The notes under the pieces: model-generated
Databases searched by the model: none
What the model was told of the DNA's origin: nothing
What the model saw: only the letters and a program-made list of their open reading frames with translations
Position numbers and translations under genes: made by a program
From: Panonychus citri
Lineage: Eukaryota > Arthropoda > Arachnida > Trombidiformes > Tetranychidae
Length of the DNA stretch: 64,000 nucleotides
Direction of reading: 5' to 3'
Assembly (NCBI RefSeq): GCF_014898815.1
Contig: NW_026515546.1
Coordinates: 723,501-787,500, forward strand
Shown: piece by piece, positions 62,925 through 64,000 of the stretch
Layout: each line of letters begins with the position of its first letter
Numbering within the stretch: the stretch's first letter is position 1

Positions 62925-64000
62925 ATGATTACATGATCAGATTATTCAATTTATTACCATGAAAAACTAAATCAAATTATTTCTGGTTCATATTTTTTTG
63001 CCGTTTTCCTGTTTTTATTGATTGTATTAACTTTTAATTTAATTTCATTAACAAATTGTTGTTATCATTTTCTGTTCCTTTCACTTGATTGACAATTTGA
63101 TATCAAATTGATTGCTGGTTTTAATAGTAACAATTTAATTAAATCAAAGTTGATATACTTATTGATCAGGTGTGGTCAGTGGTTTTGAGTTTTTTTTTCA
63201 ATTAACTAATTGTAAACTTGATTAACTACAACAATTAACTTGACCTTACCTGCCAATGGATAATGATAAATTTTAACAATTTAATTGCAAATTCAAGGTA
63301 TTAATATATAATTGAATGTCTTTGGTATATGAATGCCAATCGATTACTTGATTTAATCTTAATCAATCAAATAAATTGTTGATCATCTTTCCAATAATAA
63401 TAATATAATAATAATGGTTTGATTATATTACAACAAGAACTACCAGCAATCAAATTAAAAACGGTTGATTTAGTTTCAGTAAATTGTTGTTAACTTTTTT
63501 TTGTGAATTACAATACAAAAAAAGCGCAATCATTATGATCAATTATCATGATAATCAATGGTGATTAAGTATCACTAATCAATTGATTATAAGGAAATCG
63601 TTGAAACGAAAACAGGAAACTGACCATCAAATATAATGTTAACGATTACATATTAAACCCGAAGGGTATTTAATTGTTGCTACTATTTACCTGATGATGA
63701 TGATGATCAATAGCCTCAGGTCAGTTTATAAAAGTAAACGAGTTAAGCTTAATTTCAAGAGGTGGTAATGATGATGATGATGATGATGATGATTGTGGTG
63801 GTGGTGGAGGTGGGGTGAGTGTTGAAGGCTGAATATGTTTGATTATAATTAACAACTAGGCATACTTCAGCCGAAGTGACGTCTGAGCGTGTGTATTGAA
63901 TCTAGTGTGATTTTGAAATTTAATGAAAAGCAAAAATTTTATTTTTCAATTTCTTCTTCATTCTCTTTCTTTCTCTCTCTCTCTCTTTCAATTTCTGCTT
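62925..64000. other. Intergenic AT-rich DNA
   Basis: Holds a GATGAT run near 63768-63792 followed by GGTGGTGG, and a CT run near the window end. No gene seen. Confidence 0.7.

Overview
The window looks like nuclear DNA of a small-genome-style invertebrate, most likely an arthropod. It is very AT-rich, with GT-AG introns, many short CT/GA/GATGAT microsatellites, one intron-split animal transporter gene and three Ty3/gypsy-type LTR retrotransposons. A mite or other chelicerate would fit, but that placement is an impression, not a demonstration.

Host gene. Positions 6212-38843 (+) hold the last seven exons, 741 codons plus stop, of an SLC12-family cation-chloride cotransporter of the Na-dependent (NKCC/NCC) type. 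The gene enters from outside the window and ends with the usual C-terminal LVRGN...VLTFY motif. Its third visible intron is about 25 kb long, because it contains retrotransposon A.

Retrotransposons. Element A (14786-26492) is complete, very young (about 1 substitution between LTRs) and flanked by ATAT. It has one open frame of about 3,190 codons: Gag, protease, RT, RNase H, integrase, a hydrophobic stretch, a RING-like cysteine finger and an exonuclease-like domain. Element B (42529-52573) has the same plan and is equally young. It sits inside the 5' LTR of element C, with target duplication ATAC. Element C (remnant 42336-42528, then 52578-62924) is a more distant relative with separate ORFs for gag, pol, a RING-like protein and an exonuclease-like protein. 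Its 5' LTR has lost about 200 bp.

Most interesting content. (1) All three elements carry, where an env gene might sit, a module pairing a RING-like cysteine finger with an ISG20/REX4-like DEDDh 3'-5' exonuclease fold. Element C keeps all five catalytic residues at family-like spacing; A and B have lost four of the five. (2) Element C alone carries 21 palindromes centred on AAGG-N-CCTT. Their arms vary but stay complementary. They lie in the leader, in the coding regions in all three codon phases, and in a semi-regular array of 11 in the spacer between pol and the RING ORF. A possible link is that element C's RNA hairpins resist its own exonuclease; this is a hypothesis only.

The rest (1-6211, the introns, 38844-42335, 62925-64000) is AT-rich non-coding DNA with microsatellites. 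A pair of CTCF-like motifs lies near 39830-39895, downstream of the transporter gene.
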